Position numbers and translations under genes: made by a program. From Hylemonella sp. (GTDB taxonomy: Bacteria > Pseudomonadota > Gammaproteobacteria > Burkholderiales > Burkholderiaceae_C), in contig JAUXVI010000054.1 in the NCBI GenBank assembly GCA_030680575.1, forward strand, positions 62,001-126,000: a stretch of DNA of 64,000 bases, read 5' to 3'. Under the pieces are notes generated by a model. It was not told the origin of the DNA, did not search any database, and saw nothing but the letters and a program-made list of their open reading frames with translations. Below, in pieces: positions 8,804 to 19,832 of this stretch; position 1 is the first letter of the stretch, and each line of letters begins with the position of its first letter.

Positions 8804-8822
8804 AATACAAATCATTCTCATT
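8804..8822 (-). promoter_or_regulatory. Fur-box-like operator before the siderophore receptor
   Basis: AATACAAATCATTCTCATT agrees at 17 of 19 positions with the operator of the tonB unit and fits the AT-rich GATAAT-type Fur palindrome. It lies 109 bases upstream of the receptor start, in an AT-rich stretch. Confidence 0.7.
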
Positions 8823-9043
8823 CGTTTTGTGAATGCTTCTGCGCCAAGGGACCTGCACGCGCGAGCTTGATGGGCAAAGGCGTTGCAACGGCTAAGGCGT
8901 GCCGTGCTTGATGCGCGCCGGTAGGACCCGGAGCGTCAGATGCGTATCAGAGGGGAGGGCGGCAGGCTTGGTGCGGGCGCAGCGCACCCGTTATGCCCAC
9001 CAGTTGCCGTCGCCGTTCATGCCGTACGGCGCGGAGTGCAATC
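8823..9043. other. Intergenic region between the receptor unit and ppsR
   Basis: No gene is supported in these 221 bases. A GC-rich hairpin, GGTGCG...CGCACC, lies near 8970-8988 and could help end ppsR transcription, but it lacks a T run. Confidence 0.4.
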
Positions 9044-9865
9044 TCAGTAAGTCAGCCGCTCAGGGCGGATTTCCTGCAGGATGGTGGTGGCAATCTCTTC
9101 GATGGACTTGGTGGTGGTCGACAGCCAGCGGATGCCGGCACGTCGCATCATGGCCTCCGCTTCGGCCACTTCGTTGCGGCAGTTTTGCAGCGAAGCGTAT
9201 TTGGAATTCGGCCGGCGCTCGTTGCGTATTTCGCTCAGTCGCTCCGGGTTGATGGTCAGGCCGAAGATCTTGCTGCGGTGCGGCACCAGGGCGGGCGGCA
9301 GCTGGTGGCGATCAAAGTCCTCGGGAATCAGCGGGTAGTTGGAGGCCTTGAGCCCGTACTGCATCGCCAGATAAAGCGACGTAGGGGTCTTGCCGCTGCG
9401 GCTCACCCCAACGAGGATCACGTCGGAGCTGGCCAGGTCGCGGTTGGACTGGCCGTCATCGTGCGCCAGCGAGAAGTTGATCGCCTCGATCCGGTCATGG
9501 TAGGCCTGGCTCTTGCTGACATCGCTGAAGCGGCCGATGCGGTGGTGCGACTTGATGCCCAGCTCGATTTCCAACGGGTTGACAAAGGTGCCGAACATGT
9601 CGAGCAGCATGCCTTTGCAGCCTTCGGTGATGACCTTGTGGACTTCCTCGTTGGCAAGGGTGGTGAACACAATCGGCTTTTTGCCCTCGACTTCACCCGT
9701 GTGATTGATCTGCCGCACCGCCTGGTGGGCTTTGTCCACCGTATCGATGAAGGGCAGGCGAATACGCCGCATCTCGGTCTCGAACTGGGCGAGGATGGCA
9801 TTGCCAAAGGTTTCAGCGGTGATGCCGGTGCCGTCGGAGATGAAGAAAACAGTGCGATTGGACAT
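9044..9865 (-). CDS. ppsR: PEP synthase regulatory protein PpsR (bifunctional kinase/pyrophosphorylase)
   Basis: This 273-residue protein is of the DUF299/PpsR family. It inactivates phosphoenolpyruvate synthase by ADP-dependent threonine phosphorylation and reactivates it by Pi-dependent dephosphorylation. The start [20 protein letters not shown] and the P-loop [14 protein letters not shown] (about residues 150-165) are diagnostic. I chose the ATG at 9865; the longer frame would run into the ppsA leader without similarity. It is divergent from ppsA, its expected target, with 227 bases between the two starts. Confidence 0.96.
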   Translation of the reverse strand: MSNRTVFFISDGTGITAETFGNAILAQFETEMRRIRLPFIDTVDKAHQAVRQINHTGEVEGKKPIVFTTLANEEVHKVITEGCKGMLLDMFGTFVNPLEIELGIKSHHRIGRFSDVSKSQAYHDRIEAINFSLAHDDGQSNRDLASSDVILVGVSRSGKTPTSLYLAMQYGLKASNYPLIPEDFDRHQLPPALVPHRSKIFGLTINPERLSEIRNERRPNSKYASLQNCRNEVAEAEAMMRRAGIRWLSTTTKSIEEIATTILQEIRPERLTY

Positions 9866-10092
9866 GGATGCAGGGCAAGCAGTTGTAGCCAGAGAGGACG
9901 GGTTGACAGGGCAAGCCGGCCATGGTTCTTGATCGTCGGAGCTTACAATACCGGCAATCCACCCGAATTTTCCATGCACAGCAACGCCCTACGAGAACAA
10001 GAGCAAAGGCTAGCCGTTGGCATGGGCGCCCCCAGTTCTCCGGAAGGACTGGCTTCAGGCGTGAACTGGTTTTTAACTTCTGGAGCTTTCCC

Positions 10093-12486
<2,394 letters not shown>

Positions 12487-12566
12487 GCAAGATCGCAGGC
12501 AAATGGCAACGCTGAAAGTGATTGCGCTGTCATGAGGCAACCGGGCCGACTCTGCCGGAGGGCACG

Positions 12567-14864
12567 ATGACGCCCGGTCGCTTCTCCCTGCGGGGCCTGC
12601 TCTTGCTGGTTTGGTTTGTCGTCATCTTTGGCGGCATTTACTTCGCGCGCGACCTGCAGACGGTGGTGATCGGATGGCCGCTCGGCTTCTGGTTCGCCGC
12701 CCAGGGCGGCGTTCTGCTCTTCATCGCCATCGTTGCCGTGTTTGCGTGGCTCAGCAACCGGCGTGAGCGCCACGGCGAACCTGCGTTTGATGATCGGGCT
12801 TATGCCGTCTACAAGCGCCGGCTGCACCGCAGCTTCACCAAATACGTTGTCTTTCTGCTGGGCTTTCTGCTGCTGCTGGCGCTGGCCGAGCAATTGGGCC
12901 TCTCCAAGCAATGGGTGGGGGCCATTTTCCTGTCTGCCACGGTCGTCCTGTATGCAGTGATCGGGATCTACAGCCGCACGGCGGATGCTGAGGAGTATTA
13001 CGTGGCCGGCCGGCGAGTCCCCGCCTTCTACAACGGCATGGCCACGGCAGCCGACTGGATGAGCGCAGCCTCCTTCATCAGCATGGCAGGTGGGCTCTAT
13101 CTGCAGGGTTATTCCGGCACGGGTTCGCAGCCTGGTGGCTTGGCCTATGTGCTGGGGTGGACGGGCGGTTTTTGCCTGGTGGCGCTGCTGGTGGCCCCCC
13201 ATCTGCGTCAACTCGGCATTTATACGATTCCAGATTATTTTGCCGTTCGCTTTGGGGGGCATTGGCCGCGGCGTATTGCGGCCCTGGCGGCCGTCATCTG
13301 CTCCTTCACCTATGTCGTGGCCCAAATCTACGGCGTGGGCTTGATCACATCCCGGCTGACGGGCGTTCATTTCGAGATCGGGATTCTGCTGGGGCTCGGC
13401 GGGGTGCTGGTTTGCTCGTTCCTGGGAGGCATGCGAGCGGTGACCTGGACGCAGGTGACGCAGTATGTGGTCCTCATTCTGGCCTTTCTGATCCCCGTGT
13501 CATGGCTGGCCTACAAGCAGCTTGGCAACCCGCTGGCGCCTTGGGTGTATGGCCAGCAACTGGAAAAAATCACCCAACTCGAGAAACAGTTGGAGGCCTC
13601 GCCTGCAGAGCAGCAAGTCATTCAGGAGTACGCACGGCGCGCGCGGGATTTCGAATTGAAACTGCGTAATGTGGAAGTGGCGCTGGACTCCGAGCGCAAA
13701 TTGCTCAAGGAGCGCTTGCGTCTCCTCAGTGAGGAACGTGCGGATGTCGAGGTGATTTTTGCGGCTCGGCGTGAACTGGCCCATTTGCCCAAAGATGCGG
13801 CTTCCGCACGTGAAACCTGGACCCGTGCCATGCAGGAAAACCTCAACCGGGCCAAGCCGCTGGGGGGTATGCCGCCCCATGCGCAGCCCTTTGCGGGTGA
13901 CCCGAATGGCACGCCGCAAGAACAGCAGGCGTTCGAGCTGTCGCGCCGGAACTTCCTGGCCCTGATGTTCTGCCTGATGGTGGGTACCGCCGGGCTGCCA
14001 CATTTGTTGACGCGTTTTCTCACCACACCGTCGGTGGCCGAAACCCGGACGTCGGCGGTCTGGTCACTGGTTTTCATTGCCTTGCTCTACCTCGCTGCGC
14101 CCGCGTTGGCGGTCCTGGTCAAATTCGAGGTCATGAGCAATCTGGTCGGGATGAACTTCGAGTCTTTGCCGGCCTGGATGGCGCAATGGGCCAAGGTGGA
14201 CAGCGCTCTGCTGTCCATCAGTGATGTCAATGGCGACCATCGCTTGCAATTTTCCGAATTGAAGCTGGGCGCTGATCTGGTGATGTTGGCGACCCCTGAG
14301 TTGGGTGGCTTGCCTTATGTGGTGTCGGGCCTGGTCGCCGCCGGGGGGCTGGCGGCAGCCTTGTCCACGGCCGACGGGCTCTTGCTCACCATCGGCAATG
14401 CGTTGGCCCATGACCTGTACTTCCAGGGCAAGAATGACCGGGCCAGCGTGATGCGGCGCGTGATGTTGTCCAAATTCGCCTTGCTGGTGGTGGCGCTGGC
14501 TGCGGCCTACGTCGCGGCGCAAAAGCCCGCCGACATTCTCAACCTGGTGTCGATGTCCTTTTCCCTGGCGGGTGCGGCGTTTGTGCCGGCCATGGTGTTG
14601 GGTATTTTCTGGCGCCGGACTTCCAGAGCTGCCGTTGTCGGCGGGATGTTGGCCGGTGTCGGCGTGACGGTCTACTACATGGCGATCCATGCGGCGCCGA
14701 TGCGCGCCTTGCTGGGCTTGCGGGGGGCAGACCTGTGGTTCGGCATCCAGCCTGTTTCTGCCGGGGTGTTTGGCGTCCTGGCGGGGTTTGTCGTCATCGT
14801 GCTGCTGAGCTTGGTGACGCGCGTCGGGTGCCAGGATGGACCCGAGCTCCAAAATCCCATATAA
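12567..14864 (+). CDS. Sodium:solute symporter with fused DUF4212 small subunit
   Basis: This 765-residue membrane protein joins an N-terminal DUF4212-like segment (residues about 1-60: FARDLQTVVIGWPLGFWFAA) to a VC_2705-type sodium:solute symporter (SSS). In most genomes, and at 21293-23683 here, these are two genes. SSS hallmarks are SRTADAEEYYVAGRRVPAF, YNGMATAADWMSAASFI and AALSTADGLLLTIGNALAHD. A hydrophilic, partly coiled-coil insert occupies about residues 330-440, and an EF-hand-like loop DVNGDHRLQFSE lies at 553-564. GGAGG six bases before the ATG at 12567 decides the start. The substrate is unknown; short organic acids are a family-based guess. Confidence 0.88.
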   Translation: MTPGRFSLRGLLLLVWFVVIFGGIYFARDLQTVVIGWPLGFWFAAQGGVLLFIAIVAVFAWLSNRRERHGEPAFDDRAYAVYKRRLHRSFTKYVVFLLGFLLLLALAEQLGLSKQWVGAIFLSATVVLYAVIGIYSRTADAEEYYVAGRRVPAFYNGMATAADWMSAASFISMAGGLYLQGYSGTGSQPGGLAYVLGWTGGFCLVALLVAPHLRQLGIYTIPDYFAVRFGGHWPRRIAALAAVICSFTYVVAQIYGVGLITSRLTGVHFEIGILLGLGGVLVCSFLGGMRAVTWTQVTQYVVLILAFLIPVSWLAYKQLGNPLAPWVYGQQLEKITQLEKQLEASPAEQQVIQEYARRARDFELKLRNVEVALDSERKLLKERLRLLSEERADVEVIFAARRELAHLPKDAASARETWTRAMQENLNRAKPLGGMPPHAQPFAGDPNGTPQEQQAFELSRRNFLALMFCLMVGTAGLPHLLTRFLTTPSVAETRTSAVWSLVFIALLYLAAPALAVLVKFEVMSNLVGMNFESLPAWMAQWAKVDSALLSISDVNGDHRLQFSELKLGADLVMLATPELGGLPYVVSGLVAAGGLAAALSTADGLLLTIGNALAHDLYFQGKNDRASVMRRVMLSKFALLVVALAAAYVAAQKPADILNLVSMSFSLAGAAFVPAMVLGIFWRRTSRAAVVGGMLAGVGVTVYYMAIHAAPMRALLGLRGADLWFGIQPVSAGVFGVLAGFVVIVLLSLVTRVGCQDGPELQNPI

Positions 14865-14865
14865 T
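14837..14865 (+). promoter_or_regulatory. Promoter of the rpsF operon overlapping the symporter stop codon
   Basis: A TGGACC -35 (14837-14842) and a perfect TATAAT -10 (14860-14865) are separated by 17 bases. The -10 contains the TAA stop of the preceding symporter gene, and the start of rpsF is 84 bases downstream. Confidence 0.6.
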
Positions 14866-14948
14866 GGAGAGCTTCGCCTTGCCGCACCCATCAGACGCTG
14901 GGGCGGCTTTTCTGCCCGTAGAGTGCGGGTCATCCACAAGGAGTATCA

Positions 14949-15314
14949 ATGCGTCATTACGAAATCGTTCTGATGATCCACCCGGATCAGAGCGAGCAGG
15001 TTCCTGCCATGCTCGAACGTTACAAGGGCATGATCACCGCCGGCGGCGGCAAGATCCACCGTGTTGAAGACTGGGGCCGTCGTCAGATGGTCTACATGAT
15101 CAACAAGCTGGCCAAGGCCCACTACCTGTGCATCAACATCGAAGCTGACAAGGCTGTGATGGCTGAACTGGAGCATGCATTCAAGTTCAACGATGCCGTG
15201 CTGCGTCACCTGACGGTTCTGAAGAAGAAGGCCGATACCGGTCCTTCCTCCATGATGAAGACCGTCGAGCGTGAAGACGCCCGCAAGGCCCAGCAGGCAG
15301 AATTCCAGGCCTGA
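14949..15314 (+). CDS. rpsF: 30S ribosomal protein S6
   Basis: This 121-residue protein is S6 of the 30S platform, with the typical start [21 protein letters not shown] and the [22 protein letters not shown] segment that contacts S18 and 16S rRNA. AAGGAG lies eight bases before the ATG. It begins the rpsF-priB-rpsR-rplI operon; the 18-base gap to priB indicates co-transcription. The lysine-rich tail past residue 95 is poorly conserved, as is usual. Confidence 0.97.
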   Translation: MRHYEIVLMIHPDQSEQVPAMLERYKGMITAGGGKIHRVEDWGRRQMVYMINKLAKAHYLCINIEADKAVMAELEHAFKFNDAVLRHLTVLKKKADTGPSSMMKTVEREDARKAQQAEFQA

Positions 15315-15332
15315 TCTTCCGAATAGCGAGGA

Positions 15333-15632
15333 GTGAATCCCAGCGCCAACCAGCTCGTACTGACTGCCTGTATCGCCGAGGTAGCCCCTTTGCGCTACAC
15401 CCCGGCCGGATTGCCGGCACTGGACCTGAAGCTCGAACATGAGTCGATGGTGCCGGAAGCAGGACAGGACAGGCGGGTTTTGGCCGGTGTCAAGGCGGTT
15501 GCCTTTGGTGCCCTGGCCGAGCGGCTTGCAAAGCAGGCCATTGGCAGTGTCTGGTGCTTCAGCGGCTTTGTCGCCACCCCTCGCAACGGCAAGAGCCTGG
15601 TGTTTCATATCCGAGAGTTCAGTCAAGATTAA
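15333..15632 (+). CDS. priB: Primosomal replication protein N (PriB)
   Basis: This 99-residue single-strand DNA-binding OB-fold protein helps PriA reload DnaB at stalled forks. The frame starts at a GTG (15333) preceded by GCGAGGAG, and begins with NPSANQLVLTACIAEVAPLRYTPAG; it ends with SLVFHIREFSQD. Its place between rpsF and rpsR is the standard betaproteobacterial and enterobacterial arrangement. Dimer formation and DNA binding are inferred from the family. Confidence 0.94.
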   Translation: MNPSANQLVLTACIAEVAPLRYTPAGLPALDLKLEHESMVPEAGQDRRVLAGVKAVAFGALAERLAKQAIGSVWCFSGFVATPRNGKSLVFHIREFSQD

Positions 15633-15647
15633 TTTCAGGAGGCCCCC

Positions 15648-15929
15648 ATGGCCACGTTCAAAAAATTCAACAAAGACAAGCGCCCGAAGCGCAATACCCA
15701 GTCGCTGCTGTTCAAGCGCAAGCGTTTCTGCCGCTTCACCGTCACTGGCGTCGAAGAAATCGACTACAAGGACATCGACACGCTGCGTGATTTCATTGCT
15801 GAAAACGGCAAGATCATTCCGGCCCGTCTGACCGGTACCCGGGCCATCTACCAGCGCCAGCTCAACACCGCTATCAAGCGCGCGCGTTTCCTCGCGATGC
15901 TGCCGTACAGCGACCAGCACAAGATCTAA
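15648..15929 (+). CDS. rpsR: 30S ribosomal protein S18
   Basis: This 93-residue protein has the S18 core [20 protein letters not shown] and [19 protein letters not shown], with a basic C-terminus ([19 protein letters not shown]). AGGAGG lies seven bases before the ATG. S18 binds S6 in the 30S platform. It sits 15 bases after priB and 11 before rplI. Confidence 0.97.
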   Translation: MATFKKFNKDKRPKRNTQSLLFKRKRFCRFTVTGVEEIDYKDIDTLRDFIAENGKIIPARLTGTRAIYQRQLNTAIKRARFLAMLPYSDQHKI

Positions 15930-15940
15930 GGAGTAGACCC

Positions 15941-16393
15941 ATGCAAATCATTCTGCTCGAGAAGGTCGTGAACCTGGGTAACCTCGGCGAGATCGTCAAG
16001 GTCAAAGACGGTTATGCCCGCAACTTCCTGATCCCCTCCGGCCGCGCCCGTCGTGCCACCGAAGCAGCCAAGGCCGAGTTCGAAGTCAAGCGCGCCGAGC
16101 TCGAAAAAGCCGCTGCTGCCAAGCTGGCTGAAGCGCAAGGCCTGGGCGAGAAGCTGGCTGGTACCGCCATCAAGCTGACGCAAAAGGCTGGCGTGGATGG
16201 CCGTTTGTTCGGCTCCGTGACCAACTTTGACATTGCCGAAGAGCTGAACAAGAACGGCTACAAGGTTGTGAAGGCCCAGGTGCGTATGCCCAACGGCCCG
16301 ATCAAGACCATCGGCGACAGCACGGTCAGCGTGGCTCTGCACACCGACGTGGTGGTTGACATCACCGTCTCCGTGTACGGCGAATCCGCCTAA
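15941..16393 (+). CDS. rplI: 50S ribosomal protein L9
   Basis: This 150-residue protein has the two-domain L9 layout: the N-terminal rRNA-binding domain ([20 protein letters not shown], then [17 protein letters not shown]), a long connecting helix rich in Ala, Glu and Lys (about 45-75), and the C-terminal domain. AAGGAG precedes the ATG. It is the last gene of the rpsF operon and is followed by a strong terminator. Confidence 0.97.
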   Translation: MQIILLEKVVNLGNLGEIVKVKDGYARNFLIPSGRARRATEAAKAEFEVKRAELEKAAAAKLAEAQGLGEKLAGTAIKLTQKAGVDGRLFGSVTNFDIAEELNKNGYKVVKAQVRMPNGPIKTIGDSTVSVALHTDVVVDITVSVYGESA

Positions 16394-16411
16394 GCTGCAG
16401 TCGTCCCCATC

Positions 16412-16444
16412 AAAAGCCGCCAGGGCCTGCCTCTGGCGGCTTTT
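16412..16444 (+). terminator. Terminator of the rpsF-rplI operon
   Basis: AAAAGCCGCCAG pairs with CTGGCGGCTTTT around a short loop, starting 18 bases after the rplI stop. A second perfect hairpin, ATGGGCG-TTTT-CGCCCAT, follows at 16454-16471 without a T run. Confidence 0.9.
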
Positions 16445-16584
16445 GTATTTGTGATGGGCGTTTTCGCCCATACATGCATTTGCACAGATTACCCACAGCT
16501 TGTGGGGTCAGTTGTCCCCAGCATGTTCCTCGACGATCGTGTGTTGAGGGCTTAGCATCGGGGATTACAAGGAAACCATCATTC

Positions 16585-17994
16585 ATGTCAGCCGTATTGA
16601 CCCCCGTAGATGACGACTACGGACAAGACCGACAAGTAGCGCAACTGCGTGTGCCGCCGCATTCGATCGAGGCCGAATCCAGTGTGCTCGGTGGGTTGCT
16701 GCTGGACAACGGTGCCTGGGACCGGGTCGGTGACCTGCTGAACGAGGGGGATTTCTACCGTTATGAGCATCGGCTGATCTACACCGCCATCGCGGCGCTG
16801 ATCAATGCCACCAAGCCGGCCGACGTGATCACGGTCTTCGAGCAATTGCAAAGCCAGGGCAAGGCGGAGGAGGTCGGCGGTCTGGCTTACCTCAACTCCC
16901 TGGCCCAGTACGTGCCCAGCGCCGGCAATATCCGCCGTTATGCCGAGATCGTGCGTGAGCGCGGCATCCTGCGCAAGCTGGTGGCTGCCAGCGACGAGAT
17001 CGCCACCAACGCATTCAACCCGCAGGGGCGTCCCGTGGCCGCCATCCTGGACGAGTCCGAGCAGAAGATCTTCAACATCGGCGAGGAAGGCTCGCGCATG
17101 AAGCGCGGTTTCCAGTCCATGGACACCCTGGTGGTGGACCTGCTGGACCGCGTGCAGGAGATGGCCGACAACCCGAACGACATCACCGGCGTGCCCACCG
17201 GCTTCTACGACCTGGACCGCATGACCTCCGGCCTGCAGCCGGGCGACATGGTCGTGCTGGCAGCGCGTCCCTCCATGGGCAAGACGGCGTTCGCCATCAA
17301 CATCGCCGAGCACGTGGCGCTCAACGAAGGCCTGCCGGTGGCCGTGTTCTCGATGGAAATGGGCGCGGCCCAGCTGGCGGTGCGTATCGTTGGCTCCATC
17401 GGCCGCATCGACCAAGGCCATCTGCGTACCGGCAAGCTGACCGACGAGGAGTGGCCGCGCCTGACCGAGGCGATCGAGAAGCTGCGCACCATCTCGCTGC
17501 ACATCGACGAGACCGCCGGCCTGACCGCCAGCGAGTTGCGCGCCAATGCCCGCCGGCTGGCGCGCCAGTGCGGCAAGCTCGGCCTCATTGTGGTGGACTA
17601 CCTGCAACTCATGAGCGGCTCCAGTGGCGACAACGAGAACCGCGCCACCGAACTGGGCGAGATCTCGCGCGGCATGAAGATGTTGGCCAAGGAACTGGGC
17701 TGTCCCTTGATTGCGCTCTCGCAGCTCAACCGCAGTGTGGAAACGCGCCCCGACAAGCGCCCCATGATGAGCGACCTGCGCGAATCCGGCGCCATCGAGC
17801 AGGACGCGGACATCATCATGTTCATCTACCGCGACGAGTACTACACCAAGGACGCCTGCAAGGAACCGGGGGTGGCCGAGATCATCATCGCCAAGCAGCG
17901 TAACGGCCCGACCGGCACCGTCAAGCTGGCCTTCCTCAACCGCCTGACCCGCTTCGAAAACCTGGCCAGCGGTTACAGCAATGGCGATTTTTAA
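16585..17994 (+). CDS. dnaB: Replicative DNA helicase DnaB
   Basis: This 469-residue hexameric helicase unwinds the replication fork. The N-terminal primase-interacting domain begins with RVPPHSIEAESSVLGGLLLD, and the RecA-like domain carries Walker A ARPSMGKTAFAINIAEH, Walker B LIVVDYLQLM and the arginine-finger region. The chosen ATG (16585, MSAVLTPVDDD) follows AAGGAAA; a longer frame from 16474 runs into the rplI terminator region. Order after rplI is conserved in the group. A TTACCCACA close to a DnaA box lies upstream but is weak evidence for control. Confidence 0.97.
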   Translation: MSAVLTPVDDDYGQDRQVAQLRVPPHSIEAESSVLGGLLLDNGAWDRVGDLLNEGDFYRYEHRLIYTAIAALINATKPADVITVFEQLQSQGKAEEVGGLAYLNSLAQYVPSAGNIRRYAEIVRERGILRKLVAASDEIATNAFNPQGRPVAAILDESEQKIFNIGEEGSRMKRGFQSMDTLVVDLLDRVQEMADNPNDITGVPTGFYDLDRMTSGLQPGDMVVLAARPSMGKTAFAINIAEHVALNEGLPVAVFSMEMGAAQLAVRIVGSIGRIDQGHLRTGKLTDEEWPRLTEAIEKLRTISLHIDETAGLTASELRANARRLARQCGKLGLIVVDYLQLMSGSSGDNENRATELGEISRGMKMLAKELGCPLIALSQLNRSVETRPDKRPMMSDLRESGAIEQDADIIMFIYRDEYYTKDACKEPGVAEIIIAKQRNGPTGTVKLAFLNRLTRFENLASGYSNGDF

Positions 17995-17999
17995 ATAAA

Positions 18000-18024
18000 A
18001 AAAGGGGCTCCAGGCCCCTTTCTT
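18000..18024 (+). terminator. Terminator of dnaB, overlapping a dispersed element
   Basis: AAAGGGGC-TCCAG-GCCCCTTT followed by CTT lies directly behind the dnaB stop. Its right part is also the first hairpin of the 49-bp dispersed element (18005-18053), so the repeat appears to serve as the terminator. Confidence 0.7.
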
Positions 18025-18053
18025 ATTGCGCGATTAGCTATTCTTTTTATAGC
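18005..18053 (+). repeat. 49-bp two-hairpin dispersed element, copy at dnaB/phoH junction
   Basis: The element begins with GGGCTCCAGGCCCC and ends with GCTATTCTTTTTATAGC (18037-18053); spacing matches the other copies exactly. On the minus strand its last bases provide the final leucine codon and the TAA stop of the PhoH-type gene. Confidence 0.65.
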
Positions 18054-19753
18054 ACTTCGCTGGCAAAGTCCGCCAGGCGCGAGCGCTCGCCGCGCGCCAG
18101 CGTGATGTGGCCGCCGTGCGGCCAGCCCTTGAACTTGTCCACCGCGAAGGTCAGACCGGACGATCCTTCGGTCAGGTAGGGCGTGTCGATCTGCGCCAAG
18201 TTGCCCATGCAGATGATCTTGGTGCCCGGGCCGGCGCGCGTGATCAGGGTCTTCATCTGCTTGGGCGTCAGGTTCTGCGCCTCGTCGATGATGACGTACT
18301 TGTTCATGAAGGTGCGCCCCCGCATGAAGTTCATGCTCTTGATCTTGATGCGGCTGCGGATCAGCTCGCTGGTGGCCGCTCGCCCCCATTCGCCGGCGCC
18401 GGTGTCGGTCTTGGAAAGCACTTCCAGGTTGTCGTCAAGCGCGCCCATCCAGGGGCCCATCTTTTCTTCTTCGGTGCCGGGCAGGAAACCGATGTCCTCG
18501 CCCACGCTCACCGTGGCGCGGGTGACAATGATCTCGGTGTAGCGTCGGTCGTCCAGCACCTGGGTTAGGCCGGAGGCAAGCGCCATCAGCGTCTTGCCGG
18601 TGCCGGCGGTGCCGGTCAGCGTCACGAAGTCCACTTCCGGGTCCATCAGCAGGTTCATGGCGAAGTTCTGCTCGCGGTTGCGCGCGGCCACGCCCCAGAC
18701 GGAATTCTTGAGGTGGGTGTAGTCCTTCAGTGTCTTGAGCACCGCGGTCTTGCCGCGGATTTCGGACACGCGGGCGTACAGGCTGGGCTCGCCCGGTGCT
18801 TCGAAGTAGACGAACTGGTTGATCAGCAGGCTGGGCACGATCGGGCCATTGATGCGGTAGAAGGTGTGCGGGCCCTGCTGCCAGCTTTCCACGGTCTGGC
18901 CGTGTGTGGTCCAGAAGTCGGCCGGCAGCGCCAGCGAACCGGCGTAGAGCAGATCGCCGTCGTCCAGCGTCTTGTCGTTCTGGTAGTCGTCGGTGGCCAG
19001 GCCGAGGGCGCGGGCCTTGACGCGCATGTTGATGTCCTTGGACACCAGCACGACTTCACGCGGTGCGTACTGCAGGCGCAGCGCCTCCACCACGCCCAGG
19101 ATCTGGTTGTCCGCCTTGCCTTGCGGCAGGCTGGTGGGCAGGGTGTAGTTCAGCGGCTGGGTCTGGAAAAACAGCTTGCCGCCGGCCTCGCGGTGGCCGG
19201 TGCTGTCGAGCTTGAGGCCGGCCGCAATGTCGGCGCCCTGGTGGGCATCGGCCAGCCCGTCGAGCATGCGGCTGGTCTGGCGCGCGTTGCGGGCGACCTC
19301 GGTCATGCCTTTCTTGTGGCCGTCGAGTTCTTCCAGCACGATCATGGGCAGGAAGATGTCGTGTTCCTCGAAGCGGAACAGGCACATCGGGTCGTGCATC
19401 AGCACATTGGTGTCGAGCACAAACAGCTTGCTCGGCCCACTGGACTTGTTTTTCTTCGGTTGGGGCGGGCTTTGCGTGGCTGGTGCCGTGTTCACCGGCG
19501 TGGCCTTCGCCTTGTTGCGGGAGGTTCTGGGGCTGGTTTTGCCGCGAACCGGCTGCGCTGGGGTGGCTACTTCGGCCGTGGCCCCGCCACCATGCTCGAA
19601 CAGGTCACGGGCCTGCGGCTTGTGGTCGGCGGGGGGGGCTTCGAAGGCAGTAGCTGATTCTCTCGATGACCGGGGCTTGCTACGGGCCGGTGCATCAAAG
19701 GCGTCGGGAGACAGCAGGGCTGCGCGCTTGGTGGGGGCGGGAGGCAGGGGCAT
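18047..19753 (-). CDS. PIN domain-PhoH ATPase (PhoH2/YlaK type)
   Basis: This 568-residue protein fuses a PIN nuclease domain (VLDTNVLMHDP, Asp114; further acidic residues in VLEELDGHKKG) to a PhoH helicase-like ATPase (Walker A LTGTAGTGKTLMALA with Lys387, Walker B VIIDEAQNLTP). PhoH2 proteins couple RNA unwinding to cleavage. The first about 105 residues are a Pro/Ala/Lys-rich extension with no domain. The ATG at 19753 (MPLPPAPTKR) is a reasonable start but has no strong Shine-Dalgarno. Its 3' end is formed by a repeat element, and a strong minus-strand terminator lies 48 bases upstream of the start. Confidence 0.9.
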   Translation of the reverse strand: MPLPPAPTKRAALLSPDAFDAPARSKPRSSRESATAFEAPPADHKPQARDLFEHGGGATAEVATPAQPVRGKTSPRTSRNKAKATPVNTAPATQSPPQPKKNKSSGPSKLFVLDTNVLMHDPMCLFRFEEHDIFLPMIVLEELDGHKKGMTEVARNARQTSRMLDGLADAHQGADIAAGLKLDSTGHREAGGKLFFQTQPLNYTLPTSLPQGKADNQILGVVEALRLQYAPREVVLVSKDINMRVKARALGLATDDYQNDKTLDDGDLLYAGSLALPADFWTTHGQTVESWQQGPHTFYRINGPIVPSLLINQFVYFEAPGEPSLYARVSEIRGKTAVLKTLKDYTHLKNSVWGVAARNREQNFAMNLLMDPEVDFVTLTGTAGTGKTLMALASGLTQVLDDRRYTEIIVTRATVSVGEDIGFLPGTEEEKMGPWMGALDDNLEVLSKTDTGAGEWGRAATSELIRSRIKIKSMNFMRGRTFMNKYVIIDEAQNLTPKQMKTLITRAGPGTKIICMGNLAQIDTPYLTEGSSGLTFAVDKFKGWPHGGHITLARGERSRLADFASEVL

Positions 19754-19800
19754 GGGGCGTAGGGCTCGCAAAAAGGTTACCGGATGTCGCCGAAAAAACA

Positions 19801-19832
19801 AAAAAGCCGCCTGGTAAACCTAGGCGGCTTTT
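19801..19832 (-). terminator. Strong terminator 48 bases upstream of the PIN-PhoH start
   Basis: AAAAGCCGCCT (19802-19812) pairs perfectly with AGGCGGCTTTT (19822-19832). On the minus strand the stem is followed by TTTTTTGTTTTTT, an ideal U tract. No gene I can support ends just before it on that strand, so it is either an attenuator in the phoH leader or the end of an unannotated small RNA. Confidence 0.75.

Noticed and set aside
16489-16507. TTACCCACA with a neighbouring TGTGGGG as a DnaA-box pair before dnaB
   Set aside because: There is one mismatch to the consensus and no cluster of boxes or AT-rich unwinding region, so there is not enough support for an origin or DnaA control.
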